A DNA stretch of 64,000 bases, taken from assembly GCF_001429245.1 (NCBI RefSeq), contig NZ_LMJE01000001.1, forward strand, positions 1,294,953-1,358,952. Direction: 5' to 3'. Origin of the DNA: Rhizobium sp. Root274. GTDB taxonomy: Bacteria; Pseudomonadota; Alphaproteobacteria; Rhizobiales; Rhizobiaceae. Of the stretch, positions 28,107 through 36,033 are shown in pieces. The number at the start of each line of letters is the position of its first letter. Positions within the stretch are counted from its first letter, which is position 1. The translations under genes and the position numbers were made by a program. The notes below the pieces were generated by a model. That model was not told the DNA's origin. It was given only the letters and a program-made list of their open reading frames with translations, and ran no database searches.

Positions 28107-29501
28107 ATGTCTCTGCGGCAATCACCCGAAAACCGTTTTCTGACTGCCTCTCCGGGCAGAATTTTCACTGTGACAGCACTACCCATGATCGCGATCATGG
28201 GCATGAATGGCGTGCTCGGCATCGTCGACGCCTTGTTTCTCGGCCATTTCGTCGGCGCCGAGGCCATGGCTGCGGTCGGCATGACGTTCCCGATCCTGAT
28301 GCTCACCATCGCGCTGTCGACCCTTGTCGGCGGGGGCATGTCGAGCCTTCTCGCCCGCCAACTCGGCGCTGGCAATCGCGATGAAGCCGCAGTAACCTTC
28401 GCAGCTGCGCACGGCCTGGCCCTGTTCATGGCGTCCGTGCTCATCTTGCTTTTCTGCATCGCCGGTAGAGGGTTTTCGGTCCACCTGGCCGGTTCCGAGG
28501 GAACGATTGCGGACATGGTCTGGGTCTTTCTTGTGATAACCCTGTCCGGAACCCCGATCCAGTTCCTCCTGGCGGTCCACGCCGATGCCTGCCGCAACGA
28601 GGGCCACGCTGGGACGATGGCGCTGATGTCGCTTGGGGTTACCCTCGCCAATATTGTGCTGAACTACGTCCTCGTGGCGCGCATGGAGCTTGGCGTGGCC
28701 GGATCGGCGCTCGGCACGGTGCTTGCACAAGCGCTCGGATTGGCTCTTCTCATCGTCTTGCGACGGTTCATGTCCGACATGCTGCCGCTCAGCAGTATCT
28801 GGCGACATCGCTGGACTGGCAATTGGCGAGGGATAGCGGTCCTAGGTGCACCGCTCAGTCTGGGCTTTGCCGGAATGGCACTTTCCGCCGCCAGTGTGGT
28901 TGTGGCCCTGCGCTTTGCGGCAAGCGCCGACTATGCCAAAACCATCGCAGCATATGGCATCGCGACACGAATTTTCGGATTTGCCTTTTTGCCTAACATG
29001 GCTGTCGGCATGGCTATGCAGAGCATCGTCGGCCACAATGTCGGGGCTGGTCTTTATGCGCGTTCCGATGCTGTTCTTCGGATCGCAGCGACGACAACAC
29101 TGCTTTATTGCGTTGCCGTTGAGGCTCTTTTCCTCAGTCAGGGGAGCCTGCTCGGCGCCTTCTTTGTGGCCGATGCCGCTGTGACCAGTGCAGTTGGCCG
29201 GATTCTCCGGATCATGTCTGCCCTCTATCTGTTTTCCGGGCCCATCCTGGTGCTCGGCCTTTATTTCCAAGCGGTGGGTCAGCCTGCCAGGGCCGCAGTC
29301 TTGACGGTGGTAAAACCTGTCCTTCTGGTGCCATTGCTGGTGACGGCTGCTACGCTGCTGCTGGGTGGACATGACGTCTGGTTCGCCTATCCGACCGCCG
29401 ATCTTCTCGCGGCAGCTGTCACCGTTCTTCTCCTGGTTACTGCCTTCAAAGAGCGGGGCAATGCCGGGCTTGGATTGGCTGCGAAGGGAGTTCCGCGATG
29501 A
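28107..29501 (+). CDS. MATE family efflux transporter
   Basis: The 464-residue membrane protein has about twelve hydrophobic segments in two related halves, as in MATE drug/sodium antiporters. Early family features are GIVDALFLGHFVGAEAMAAVGMTFP and GGGMSSLLARQLGAGN. GGAGGAG six bases before the ATG at 28107 decides that start over the GTG at 28104. Its stop overlaps the next gene by four bases. The exported compound is unknown. Confidence 0.88.
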   Translation: MSLRQSPENRFLTASPGRIFTVTALPMIAIMGMNGVLGIVDALFLGHFVGAEAMAAVGMTFPILMLTIALSTLVGGGMSSLLARQLGAGNRDEAAVTFAAAHGLALFMASVLILLFCIAGRGFSVHLAGSEGTIADMVWVFLVITLSGTPIQFLLAVHADACRNEGHAGTMALMSLGVTLANIVLNYVLVARMELGVAGSALGTVLAQALGLALLIVLRRFMSDMLPLSSIWRHRWTGNWRGIAVLGAPLSLGFAGMALSAASVVVALRFAASADYAKTIAAYGIATRIFGFAFLPNMAVGMAMQSIVGHNVGAGLYARSDAVLRIAATTTLLYCVAVEALFLSQGSLLGAFFVADAAVTSAVGRILRIMSALYLFSGPILVLGLYFQAVGQPARAAVLTVVKPVLLVPLLVTAATLLLGGHDVWFAYPTADLLAAAVTVLLLVTAFKERGNAGLGLAAKGVPR

Positions 29502-29920
29502 CAGTCAGGACCATCGCCGAAGCAAAGGCGCATGCAAAGGCCCTTCGGGCAAGGCTTGCTGCCGAAGGGACAATAGTCGGGCACGCAAAAGCGCTGGAAC
29601 TGGTCGCACATCAGAACGGTGCACGCGACTGGAACACCTTGTCTGCCAAGCTCGCCAGGGCCGCTTCACCCCGGTTTTATCTCCAGCAGAGGGTCAGGGG
29701 ATATTATCTTGGCCAGGCATTCGAGGGCGAAATCGTCGAGATCAGATCTTCGAACAGCGGCCATGCGGTGTCGATTCGCTTCGACCAACCGGTCGACACC
29801 GTGACCTTCGCAAGCTTTTCAAACCTGCGTCGCGTCGCAAGAGGTGTTGTGGATGACAGCGGTCGTTCCGTTGAAAAGACGTCAAACGGAGTGCCGCACC
29901 TGATCATCGCGGCGCTGTAG
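29498..29920 (+). CDS. Small glyoxalase-related protein coupled to the MATE pump
   Basis: The 140-residue protein starts with a helical segment ending in ELVAHQNGARDWNTLSAKL, which resembles the glyoxalase-related N-terminal domain often found fused to or beside antibiotic-binding glyoxalase-fold proteins. The remaining 85 residues (RFYLQQRVRGYYLGQAFEGE onward) look like a small beta-barrel. No metal-binding glyoxalase site is visible, so an enzymatic role is doubtful. The ATGA overlap with the MATE gene implies translational coupling. Function is unknown; a role in resistance is a guess from context. Confidence 0.6.
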   Translation: MTVRTIAEAKAHAKALRARLAAEGTIVGHAKALELVAHQNGARDWNTLSAKLARAASPRFYLQQRVRGYYLGQAFEGEIVEIRSSNSGHAVSIRFDQPVDTVTFASFSNLRRVARGVVDDSGRSVEKTSNGVPHLIIAAL

Positions 29921-29967
29921 CACCAGCCTGTTGGGCGGCTGACAGGGCCTGCCGTTGCAGCGCCGTC

Positions 29968-30894
29968 TCAGAACCCAATCTCGGCTGCCGTCGGCGGGTT
30001 GGCCCCTGCCCGCGATACCGTCACGGCCGCCGCCTTGGCGCCTACCGTCAGCGCCTCACGCACGGCCTCTTCCGACAGCGTCGCTACCTTTTCCTTGGTC
30101 AGCAGGTCCTGACGCTTCAGCGAAGCCAGAATGCCCGCATCAAACGTGTCGCCGGCGCCGACGGTGTCGACCACTTCGACCTTGTTGGAGGGCACGGAGA
30201 CCTTGAAGTTCGCCGTATAGGCGGTCGCCCCTTCTGCACCCTTGGTCAGCACCACGAGCTTGGCGCCGCGTGTGAGCCAATAGGCGGCACGTTCGTCCTG
30301 GGTGCCCGGGAGATCAAACCAGTCGAGGTCTTCGTCGGAGAATTTCAGGATGTCGGACATGTCCGCCATGCGGGCGATGCGCGCCTTGTGCTCTTCCTTG
30401 TCCTTGATGAAGCCGGGGCGGATGTTGGGATCGAGCGAGATCACGCGGGTCTTGTGCTCGCGGGTCATCAGCGCCTCGTAGGTCGAGCCGCAGGGTTCCG
30501 GGATCAGGCTGATCGCGCCGAAATGCAGGGCTTCGCAGCTGTCGTCGAGGGTGGGAAGATCGGCTTCGGTGATCATCCGGCCGGCGGTGTTTTCGTCGTA
30601 GAAGGCGTAAGAGGCCTGACCGTTTGTCAGCTTGACCAGCGCAATCGTGCAGGGGCGAGAAAGCGTAGCGCAATAGCTGTAATCGACGCCGGAGGATTTC
30701 AGCGTGTCACGCAGGATATCGCCCAGCATGTCATCGGAAAGACCGGTGAAGAAGCCGGTGTCGATGCCGAGGCGCCCCAGCGCAATCGCTGTGTTGAAGA
30801 TCGCGCCGCCGGCATAGGGAGAAAAGGCCCGCTCGCCGAGCGTGGTTTCGCGTGGCAACATGTCAATCAGCGCTTCGCCGCAACACAGGATCAT
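29968..30894 (-). CDS. frk: Fructokinase / PfkB-family sugar kinase
   Basis: The 308-residue kinase phosphorylates a sugar, most likely fructose. It starts with the family block CCGEALIDMLPRE, then YAGGAIFNTAIALGRLG, and ends with the PfkB signature DTVGAGDTFDAGILASL containing the catalytic Asp. The length is normal. The full frc fructose importer encoded 10 kb away supports fructose as substrate, since that import leaves fructose unphosphorylated. pyrE lies upstream on the same strand, 77 bases away. Confidence 0.87.
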   Translation of the reverse strand: MILCCGEALIDMLPRETTLGERAFSPYAGGAIFNTAIALGRLGIDTGFFTGLSDDMLGDILRDTLKSSGVDYSYCATLSRPCTIALVKLTNGQASYAFYDENTAGRMITEADLPTLDDSCEALHFGAISLIPEPCGSTYEALMTREHKTRVISLDPNIRPGFIKDKEEHKARIARMADMSDILKFSDEDLDWFDLPGTQDERAAYWLTRGAKLVVLTKGAEGATAYTANFKVSVPSNKVEVVDTVGAGDTFDAGILASLKRQDLLTKEKVATLSEEAVREALTVGAKAAAVTVSRAGANPPTAAEIGF

Positions 30895-30971
30895 CTCGAC
30901 CTCCCAGTGATCTGTTTCAATCGATTTAAACTAAGTCATGCCGGATTTCCAGCGCGATTATGAGCATTTGC

Positions 30972-31664
30972 TCAAGCGAGAGACGAAACCCCACCATTGC
31001 GCCCCGACCATTCGAGCGGCGCATCAAGGAAGGCCTCGACTTCCGACAGGGTCTTCTCATCAAAGAGTTTCTGCTCACGCGCAACAGTGAGCACGTTCCG
31101 CCAGGTGGCGATGTAATGCAGCTTCACCTTGCCGTCGTCAAAGCGCTGCAGACCTTCCGGGAAGATGTCGTAGTAGAAGAGTGCAATGCCATGATCGACA
31201 ACGCCGCCGGCTGCTCTGATCGCATCGATGAACTTGAACATGCTGCCGCCGGCCGTGGTCAGGTCCTCGATTACGAGCACGCGCGCCCCTTCCGGAATAT
31301 GGCCCTCGATTTGGGCATTGCGGCCATGGCCCTTAGGCGCCTTGCGCACATAGATCATCGGCAGGGCCAGGCGATCGGCAAGAAGGGCCGCGAAGGGAAT
31401 ACCCGCTGTCTCACCGCCGGCGATACAGTCGAACTGCTCAAAGCCGGCATTGCGCATCAGCGTCGCTGCAGCGAAATCCATCACGGTGGAACGCACGCGC
31501 GGATAAGACAGAAGCTTGCGGCAATCGATATAGACGGGGCTCTTCATGCCAGACGAGAGCTTGTAGGGCTCAGCCGCATTGAAATGCACCGCCTTGATCT
31601 CCCAGAGCATCTTCGCCACGAGGTCTGCCATCACGGCGGGGTCGGTGAAGGGGGTCTGGATCAT
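30972..31664 (-). CDS. pyrE: Orotate phosphoribosyltransferase
   Basis: The 230-residue enzyme converts orotate and PRPP to orotidine monophosphate in pyrimidine synthesis. The PRPP-binding motif [18 protein letters not shown] and the loop [17 protein letters not shown] are visible, with [18 protein letters not shown] near the N terminus. Length agrees with the rhizobial form. pyrC for the preceding pathway steps is 2 kb further along, also on the minus strand. Confidence 0.95.
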   Translation of the reverse strand: MIQTPFTDPAVMADLVAKMLWEIKAVHFNAAEPYKLSSGMKSPVYIDCRKLLSYPRVRSTVMDFAAATLMRNAGFEQFDCIAGGETAGIPFAALLADRLALPMIYVRKAPKGHGRNAQIEGHIPEGARVLVIEDLTTAGGSMFKFIDAIRAAGGVVDHGIALFYYDIFPEGLQRFDDGKVKLHYIATWRNVLTVAREQKLFDEKTLSEVEAFLDAPLEWSGRNGGVSSLA

Positions 31665-31863
31665 GGCGCTCTCCTGTCAAATGCGGTCAGAAGCGCAATA
31701 GCAGCAAGAGGCGAGGCTGACCAGACGCTGGCGCGGGGCTGCACGCCCCTCCGACTGTCCGGATGAGAGATGACTGGATGTCTCTCGACCCGGCCTGATG
31801 GAACAATCGCGCGGCTATGCGATTTTATCCCCGCGTCCGCACCTCACAACAAGGTTTCATCCA

Positions 31864-32019
31864 ATGGAAAACTATCTGATCATCCAGCCGCTCGTCGCCC
31901 TCATCGCCGGCATTCTTATTCTCATCATGCCGCGCCTCTTGAACTACGTCGTCGCGATCTATCTGATCATCGTCGGCCTGACCGGCCTCTGGCCGCAGCT
32001 GTCGACGATGACATCGTAA
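31864..32019 (+). CDS. DUF3096 small membrane protein
   Basis: The 51-residue peptide has two hydrophobic segments (IIQPLVALIAGILILIMP and NYVVAIYLIIVGLTGLW) joined by a short polar turn, the pattern of DUF3096 peptides common in proteobacteria. Function is unknown. The start at ATG 31864 gives the typical MENYLIIQP N terminus. It converges with the low-complexity protein gene, and a bidirectional terminator lies between them. Confidence 0.72.
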   Translation: MENYLIIQPLVALIAGILILIMPRLLNYVVAIYLIIVGLTGLWPQLSTMTS

Positions 32020-32076
32020 CGCCCGGAGCCGAAGCGCAGCGCGCTGAACGCCTGCCGTTTCGACGCCCGACACCAA

Positions 32077-32106
32077 AAAGGGGCCCGCATCGCTGCGAGC
32101 CCCTTT
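32077..32106. terminator. Bidirectional terminator
   Basis: AAAGGGGC and GCCCCTTT arms enclose a CGCA/TGCG inner stem with loop TCGC; A- and T-runs flank both sides. It serves the convergent DUF3096 and low-complexity protein genes. Confidence 0.8.
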
Positions 32107-32121
32107 CTCTATTCCGTATGA

Positions 32122-33324
32122 TCAGCCTTTGACGATCTTCAGTTCGCAGGTCGGCTGGAATGCCTTGAGGTACCAGGTCGGACCGTCGCAATCGCGGCTA
32201 GAGGACTTCAGGGTCGACTTGGTCGGAGCACTCGGTGTCGGGTCGGTCGGGCCGCCGTCGATCGGGCCTTCGTCATCCGGGCAGGGCTTGCCGCCGTGGT
32301 GACCATGGCCGTGGCCGTGATGACCCTTGCCGTGACCCTTGCCGTGACCCTTGCCATGGCCCTTGCCGTGGCCCTTTCCATGACCCTTGCCGTGGCCCTT
32401 ACCTTCGCCCTTACCATGGCCCTTGCCGTCGCCCTTGCCATGGCCCTTGCCGGGACGGTCCTTGCCAGGACCCTTGCCATCGTCCTTCTTCGGACCGTTT
32501 TCCGAGCCGTGGTTCACCTGCGGTTCACCGCGGTCACCGCGCGGATGATACTCGTCGCTGTGACGCGGGGTCTCATCCTTGTCTTTGACTTCGTCAGAGG
32601 GGCCGCCGCGATCGTCCGGCTTGTTGCCGCGGTCTTCTGGGGCACCACGGTCGCCGTTGTTGGATGAGGTGTCATCCTGCTTGGGACCATCTTCACTCTT
32701 CGAGCCATTGCCCTGATCGCCATGATCGGATGGGCCGCGATCATTGTCGTCAGACGGACCGCGATCATTGTTCTCGGACGGACCGCGGTCGGTGTTGTCG
32801 GACGAGTTGCCACGGTCCGCAGGGGCACCACGATCACCGTTGTCGGACTTGTCGTCCTGCTTCGGACCGTTGTCGTGGTTGCCACGATCAGACTGATCGT
32901 CGTCGTCGGACTGGTTCCCACGGCCGCCGTTGTCACCGCGGCTGTCACTGTCGCCACGGCCGCCACGGCTGTCATTGTCCGACTGGTTGCCGCGGCTATC
33001 GTTGTCCGACTGGCTGCCACGGCTGTCGTTGTCCGACGGATTGCCACGGCCGCCATTGTCTGACGGATTGCCGCCCCACGAACCACCCTGGCTACCACGG
33101 CCGCCCTGATCGCCCTGGCCGCTTTCGCCGCCCTGACCACCCTGACCACCCTTGTTACCGGCCTGCTTCGAGGCCGCTGCGAAGGCGGTGGCGTTGAAGA
33201 GCACCGGCTGCAGGCCGACGGCGGTGGAGGCGAAGAGCGCAGTCAAAAGAACGGCTGCACCCTTGTTAACTATCGACTTGGAGGTGCTGACGTACACATC
33301 CCGGAATGACTTGGAAGAACGCAT
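32122..33324 (-). CDS. Exported low-complexity Gly/Asp/Asn/His/Lys-rich repeat protein
   Basis: The 400-residue protein is not recognised. After a leader-like N terminus (about 1-50, hydrophobic GAAVLLTALFASTAVG) come Gly-Gln repeats, Asp-Ser-Arg-Gly-Asn and Asp-Arg-Gly-Pro-Ser repeats (about 65-215), an acidic stretch with a duplicated GPKQDD...NGDRGAP unit, and a run of about fifteen HGKG-type tetrapeptides with a final His-Gly block (about 300-350). The last 50 residues are of normal composition with three cysteines (CPDDEG, DCDG, PTCEL). GGGGAG six bases before the ATG sets the start. The whole would be disordered, highly charged and able to bind metal or polyanions. Its upstream region is AT-rich. 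Confidence 0.65.
   Translation of the reverse strand: MRSSKSFRDVYVSTSKSIVNKGAAVLLTALFASTAVGLQPVLFNATAFAAASKQAGNKGGQGGQGGESGQGDQGGRGSQGGSWGGNPSDNGGRGNPSDNDSRGSQSDNDSRGNQSDNDSRGGRGDSDSRGDNGGRGNQSDDDDQSDRGNHDNGPKQDDKSDNGDRGAPADRGNSSDNTDRGPSENNDRGPSDDNDRGPSDHGDQGNGSKSEDGPKQDDTSSNNGDRGAPEDRGNKPDDRGGPSDEVKDKDETPRHSDEYHPRGDRGEPQVNHGSENGPKKDDGKGPGKDRPGKGHGKGDGKGHGKGEGKGHGKGHGKGHGKGHGKGHGKGHGKGHHGHGHGHHGGKPCPDDEGPIDGGPTDPTPSAPTKSTLKSSSRDCDGPTWYLKAFQPTCELKIVKG
32315..32420 (-). repeat. 12-bp tandem repeat encoding HGKG units
   Basis: About nine near-identical 12-base units (CAT/CAC GGC AAG GGC/GGT on the minus strand) run in frame inside the low-complexity gene. Length changes by slippage would keep the frame. 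Confidence 0.75.
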
Positions 33325-33808
33325 TACTAACTCCCCACGAAATATTTAAGACGACCAATTCGTCTGTGAGGAGATAGATATCCACAGTTATATTCTGTGT
33401 CATCTTGATTTTAATAGATTGTAAACCATGGTAAATTTTAACGATCTCCTTTAAATTCTTTGTTTAAATAAAGTTTTAGGAATTAATACTTGTGAATACA
33501 AAGAGCATCCCGCTCTATTGAAGCTACAAAGGCGCCTCCATGGAGACCGGCGCCGAACACGCACGCCAGATCTGCTAATGTAAACAAAGTCTTAATTGCA
33601 GAGACTTTGGCCGTCGGCGCAAATCTCGTTGCCGCAACCGTTCGGCTCGCCATGTGTGTCGCCGCCCTCTGACAAACCGCAGGCCGGAGCAAACGCGCTC
33701 AAACGCGAACGACCGGCCGCTCGTTTGAGAGAGGCCGGCCGATGTTAGGGTCCGCTGGGTTCAGTTGAAAAAAGAGGCCCGGATCGGGCTACAGGGCTGG
33801 GTCCGAGT
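33325..33808. other. AT-rich intergenic region between pyrC and the low-complexity gene
   Basis: These 484 bases are clearly richer in A and T than the neighbourhood (notably 33345-33600) and probably hold the promoter of the low-complexity gene. A hairpin with arms CTCAAACG (33698-33705) and CGTTTGAG (33722-33729), with CCGGCC / GGCCGG nearby, may terminate pyrC or be part of a small RNA. The short frames here have no homology that I recognise. Confidence 0.45.
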
Positions 33809-34846
33809 TCAGGCAACATTCCAATGCAAGGGGAACATCGGGTCGAAGACGGTGACGGGGCCAGCTCCGGTCTCGATCTTTGCCGGGAATTCGACCGGCT
33901 CTTCCCGCTTCACCAGCGTGATTGTCTCCTCGTTTGCCGGAAGACCATACCAGGCAGGTCCGTTCAGCGAGGCAAAAGCCTCCAGTCTGTCCAGTGCATT
34001 GTCCTGCTCGAAGACATGGGCAAGGCAGCTCATCGTGTTGATCGAGGTATAGATACCGGCGCAGCCGCAGCCGCATTCCTTCAGCGGGTCCACATGCGGT
34101 GCAGAGTCCGTACCGAGGAAGAACCTGATGTCGCCGGAGGTTGCTGCCTTGCGCAAAGCCAGACGATGGCTCTCTCGCTTGGCCACCGGCAGGCAGTAAT
34201 AATGCGGCCGGATGCCGCCGACGAGAATGGCATTGCGGTTGATGATCAGGTGATGCGTCGTGATCGAGCCGGCGAGGTTCCTCTCGGCCGAGCGAATATA
34301 GTCGATCCCGTCGGAGGTGGTGACATGCTCCATGGTCACCTTCAGCTCCGGCAGACGCTTGCGCAGCGGGTCGAGCACCGTGTCGATGAAGACCTTTTCG
34401 CGGTCGAAGATATCGACATCAGGCGTCGTCACCTCGCCATGCACGCAGAGCGGCAGGCCGATCTTTGCCATGCGCTCCAGAACCGGCATGGCCTTGTCCA
34501 TGTCGCGCACGCCGCCATGGGAATTGGTGGTGGCACCGGCCGGATAGAGTTTGACCGCCGTGATCAGGCCGGAGCGCTTGCCCTCCTCGACATCGTTGGG
34601 GTCGGTGTGCTCGGTGAGATAGAGGGTCATCAGCGGCGTGAAGCGGTCGCCTGCCGGCACGGCCTTGACGATGCGCTCCCGATAAGCCCTTGCATCCGCC
34701 GTGGTGACGACCGGCGGCACGAGGTTGGGCATGATGATGGCGCGGGCGAAATGACGGCTGGTGTCGCCGATCACGCCATCCAGCATGGCGCCGTCGCGCA
34801 GATGCAGGTGCCAATCATCGGGGCGACGGATCGTCAGGGAAACCAT
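33809..34846 (-). CDS. pyrC: Dihydroorotase (class II)
   Basis: The 345-residue enzyme cyclises carbamoyl aspartate to dihydroorotate. The metal-binding [10 protein letters not shown] occurs at the N terminus, then MPNLVPPV, the carboxylated-lysine region [19 protein letters not shown] and FLGTDSAPH with the catalytic Asp. It is the E. coli-like homodimeric type by length and motifs. It begins with MVSLTIRRP, the normal N terminus, and lies 70 bases from the HD-GYP gene. Confidence 0.95.
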   Translation of the reverse strand: MVSLTIRRPDDWHLHLRDGAMLDGVIGDTSRHFARAIIMPNLVPPVVTTADARAYRERIVKAVPAGDRFTPLMTLYLTEHTDPNDVEEGKRSGLITAVKLYPAGATTNSHGGVRDMDKAMPVLERMAKIGLPLCVHGEVTTPDVDIFDREKVFIDTVLDPLRKRLPELKVTMEHVTTSDGIDYIRSAERNLAGSITTHHLIINRNAILVGGIRPHYYCLPVAKRESHRLALRKAATSGDIRFFLGTDSAPHVDPLKECGCGCAGIYTSINTMSCLAHVFEQDNALDRLEAFASLNGPAWYGLPANEETITLVKREEPVEFPAKIETGAGPVTVFDPMFPLHWNVA

Positions 34847-34916
34847 AATGCGACATGCCTCCGGCTTGCAGAAATCTGCCCGCCCTTAGCATGTTCGTCC
34901 GAAGGATCAAAGGATC

Positions 34917-36017
34917 TCAGGCAACCCGTTCGCCGGGGAACCGATCCGTCGACGCCGCCATGGCGCGCTCCGCCTCTTCGGCCTGTTCGCGCCGGTCCTG
35001 GTCCATGATCGCCTGGATACGCGGCAGGGCACGCTCGAAGGCGGCGACACAATCCGGATCGAACTGGGTGCCGGCGCGGCCGAGGATATGCTCGACGGTG
35101 CGGGCAAAACTCCAGGCCGGCTTGTAGGGACGCTCGGTGGTCAACGCGTCGAAGTTGTCGGCGATGCAGACGATCCGGCCGGAGATCGGGATCGCGGTGC
35201 CCGCCAGACGGTTGGGATAGCCCTGCCCGTCCCAGCGCTCGTGGTGGCTGGCGGCAATCTCCGAGGCGAGCTGCAGCAGCGAGGAATGCGAGCGACCGAG
35301 AATGTCGCTGCCGATTTCGGCATGCGACTGCATCTGGCGATATTCCGCTTCGGTGAGGCGCCCCTGCTTCAAGAGCACCGTATCGGGCATGGCGACCTTG
35401 CCGATGTCATGCATCGGGGCCGCTAGGCGGATGTCGTGGCAGAGTTGCGGCGACAGGCCGAGCTCGATGGCGATCGCTTCGGAATAGGAAGCGACGCGCA
35501 GCGTATGACGCGCCGTTTCCGGATCCTTGTAGCCGGCAGCGAGAGTAAGGCGATGGATGATCTCCTGCTCGCGCTCACGCAGTTCGCCAACGGCACGCTC
35601 CACCTCGCGGCGCAGCCATTCCGCCTGGTCGGCCAGTTGGCGGCGGGCGCGGGCGAGGCTGACGATATTCTGCACGCGGGCCTGGAATTCGACGGGATTG
35701 ACCGGCTTGGTCAGGAAGTCGATGGCACCTGCATTGAGCGCCGCCATGCGGGTCGTCATATCTTTGTCGGCAGTCACGAAGATCACCGGCACCTCGGCAT
35801 ATTTATCGAAGCGGACAATCTCGGTGAACAGCTCGACACCGTTATAGACCGGCATCTGGTAGTCGATGATGGCAATGTCGAAATCGAGCTCCGGCAGGGC
35901 CGAGAGCACCGCGTCCGGGCTGGCAAAGGGCACCGCTTCGCAATTGTCGAGTTTGCCAACCAGCTTGGTCAGAAGCTTCAGATTGGTGCTGTTGTCGTCA
36001 ACCAACAAGATACGCAT
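34917..36017 (-). CDS. Rec-HD-GYP response regulator (c-di-GMP phosphodiesterase, RpfG-like)
   Basis: The 366-residue protein has a receiver domain (1-120; DD at 7-8, phospho-acceptor Asp52 in IIDYQMPVYNG, Lys in LTKPV) and an HD-GYP domain (about 150-345). The catalytic HDIGK is at about 203-207 and HHERWDGQGYP at 258-268, so the enzyme is expected to degrade cyclic di-GMP. The start at 36017 gives MRILLVDD; the longer frame overlaps the upstream kinase gene. It is the last gene of a four-gene signalling unit and the likely output of the hybrid kinase upstream, separated from it by 16 bases. Confidence 0.92.
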   Translation of the reverse strand: MRILLVDDNSTNLKLLTKLVGKLDNCEAVPFASPDAVLSALPELDFDIAIIDYQMPVYNGVELFTEIVRFDKYAEVPVIFVTADKDMTTRMAALNAGAIDFLTKPVNPVEFQARVQNIVSLARARRQLADQAEWLRREVERAVGELREREQEIIHRLTLAAGYKDPETARHTLRVASYSEAIAIELGLSPQLCHDIRLAAPMHDIGKVAMPDTVLLKQGRLTEAEYRQMQSHAEIGSDILGRSHSSLLQLASEIAASHHERWDGQGYPNRLAGTAIPISGRIVCIADNFDALTTERPYKPAWSFARTVEHILGRAGTQFDPDCVAAFERALPRIQAIMDQDRREQAEEAERAMAASTDRFPGERVA

Positions 36018-36033
36018 GAACGCCTCCGTGCTT

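Noticed and set aside
32315..32420. CRISPR array
   Set aside because: The 12-bp repeats are contiguous coding units without spacers; no other spaced repeat array or cas gene was found.
32235..33197. Long plus-strand and alternative-frame open frames over the low-complexity gene
   Set aside because: They are mirror products of the repetitive sequence; only the minus-strand frame has a leader, a ribosome site and a sensible tail.
33483..33692. Minus-strand frame of 69 codons between pyrC and the low-complexity gene
   Set aside because: No ribosome site and no family resemblance; the region looks regulatory.
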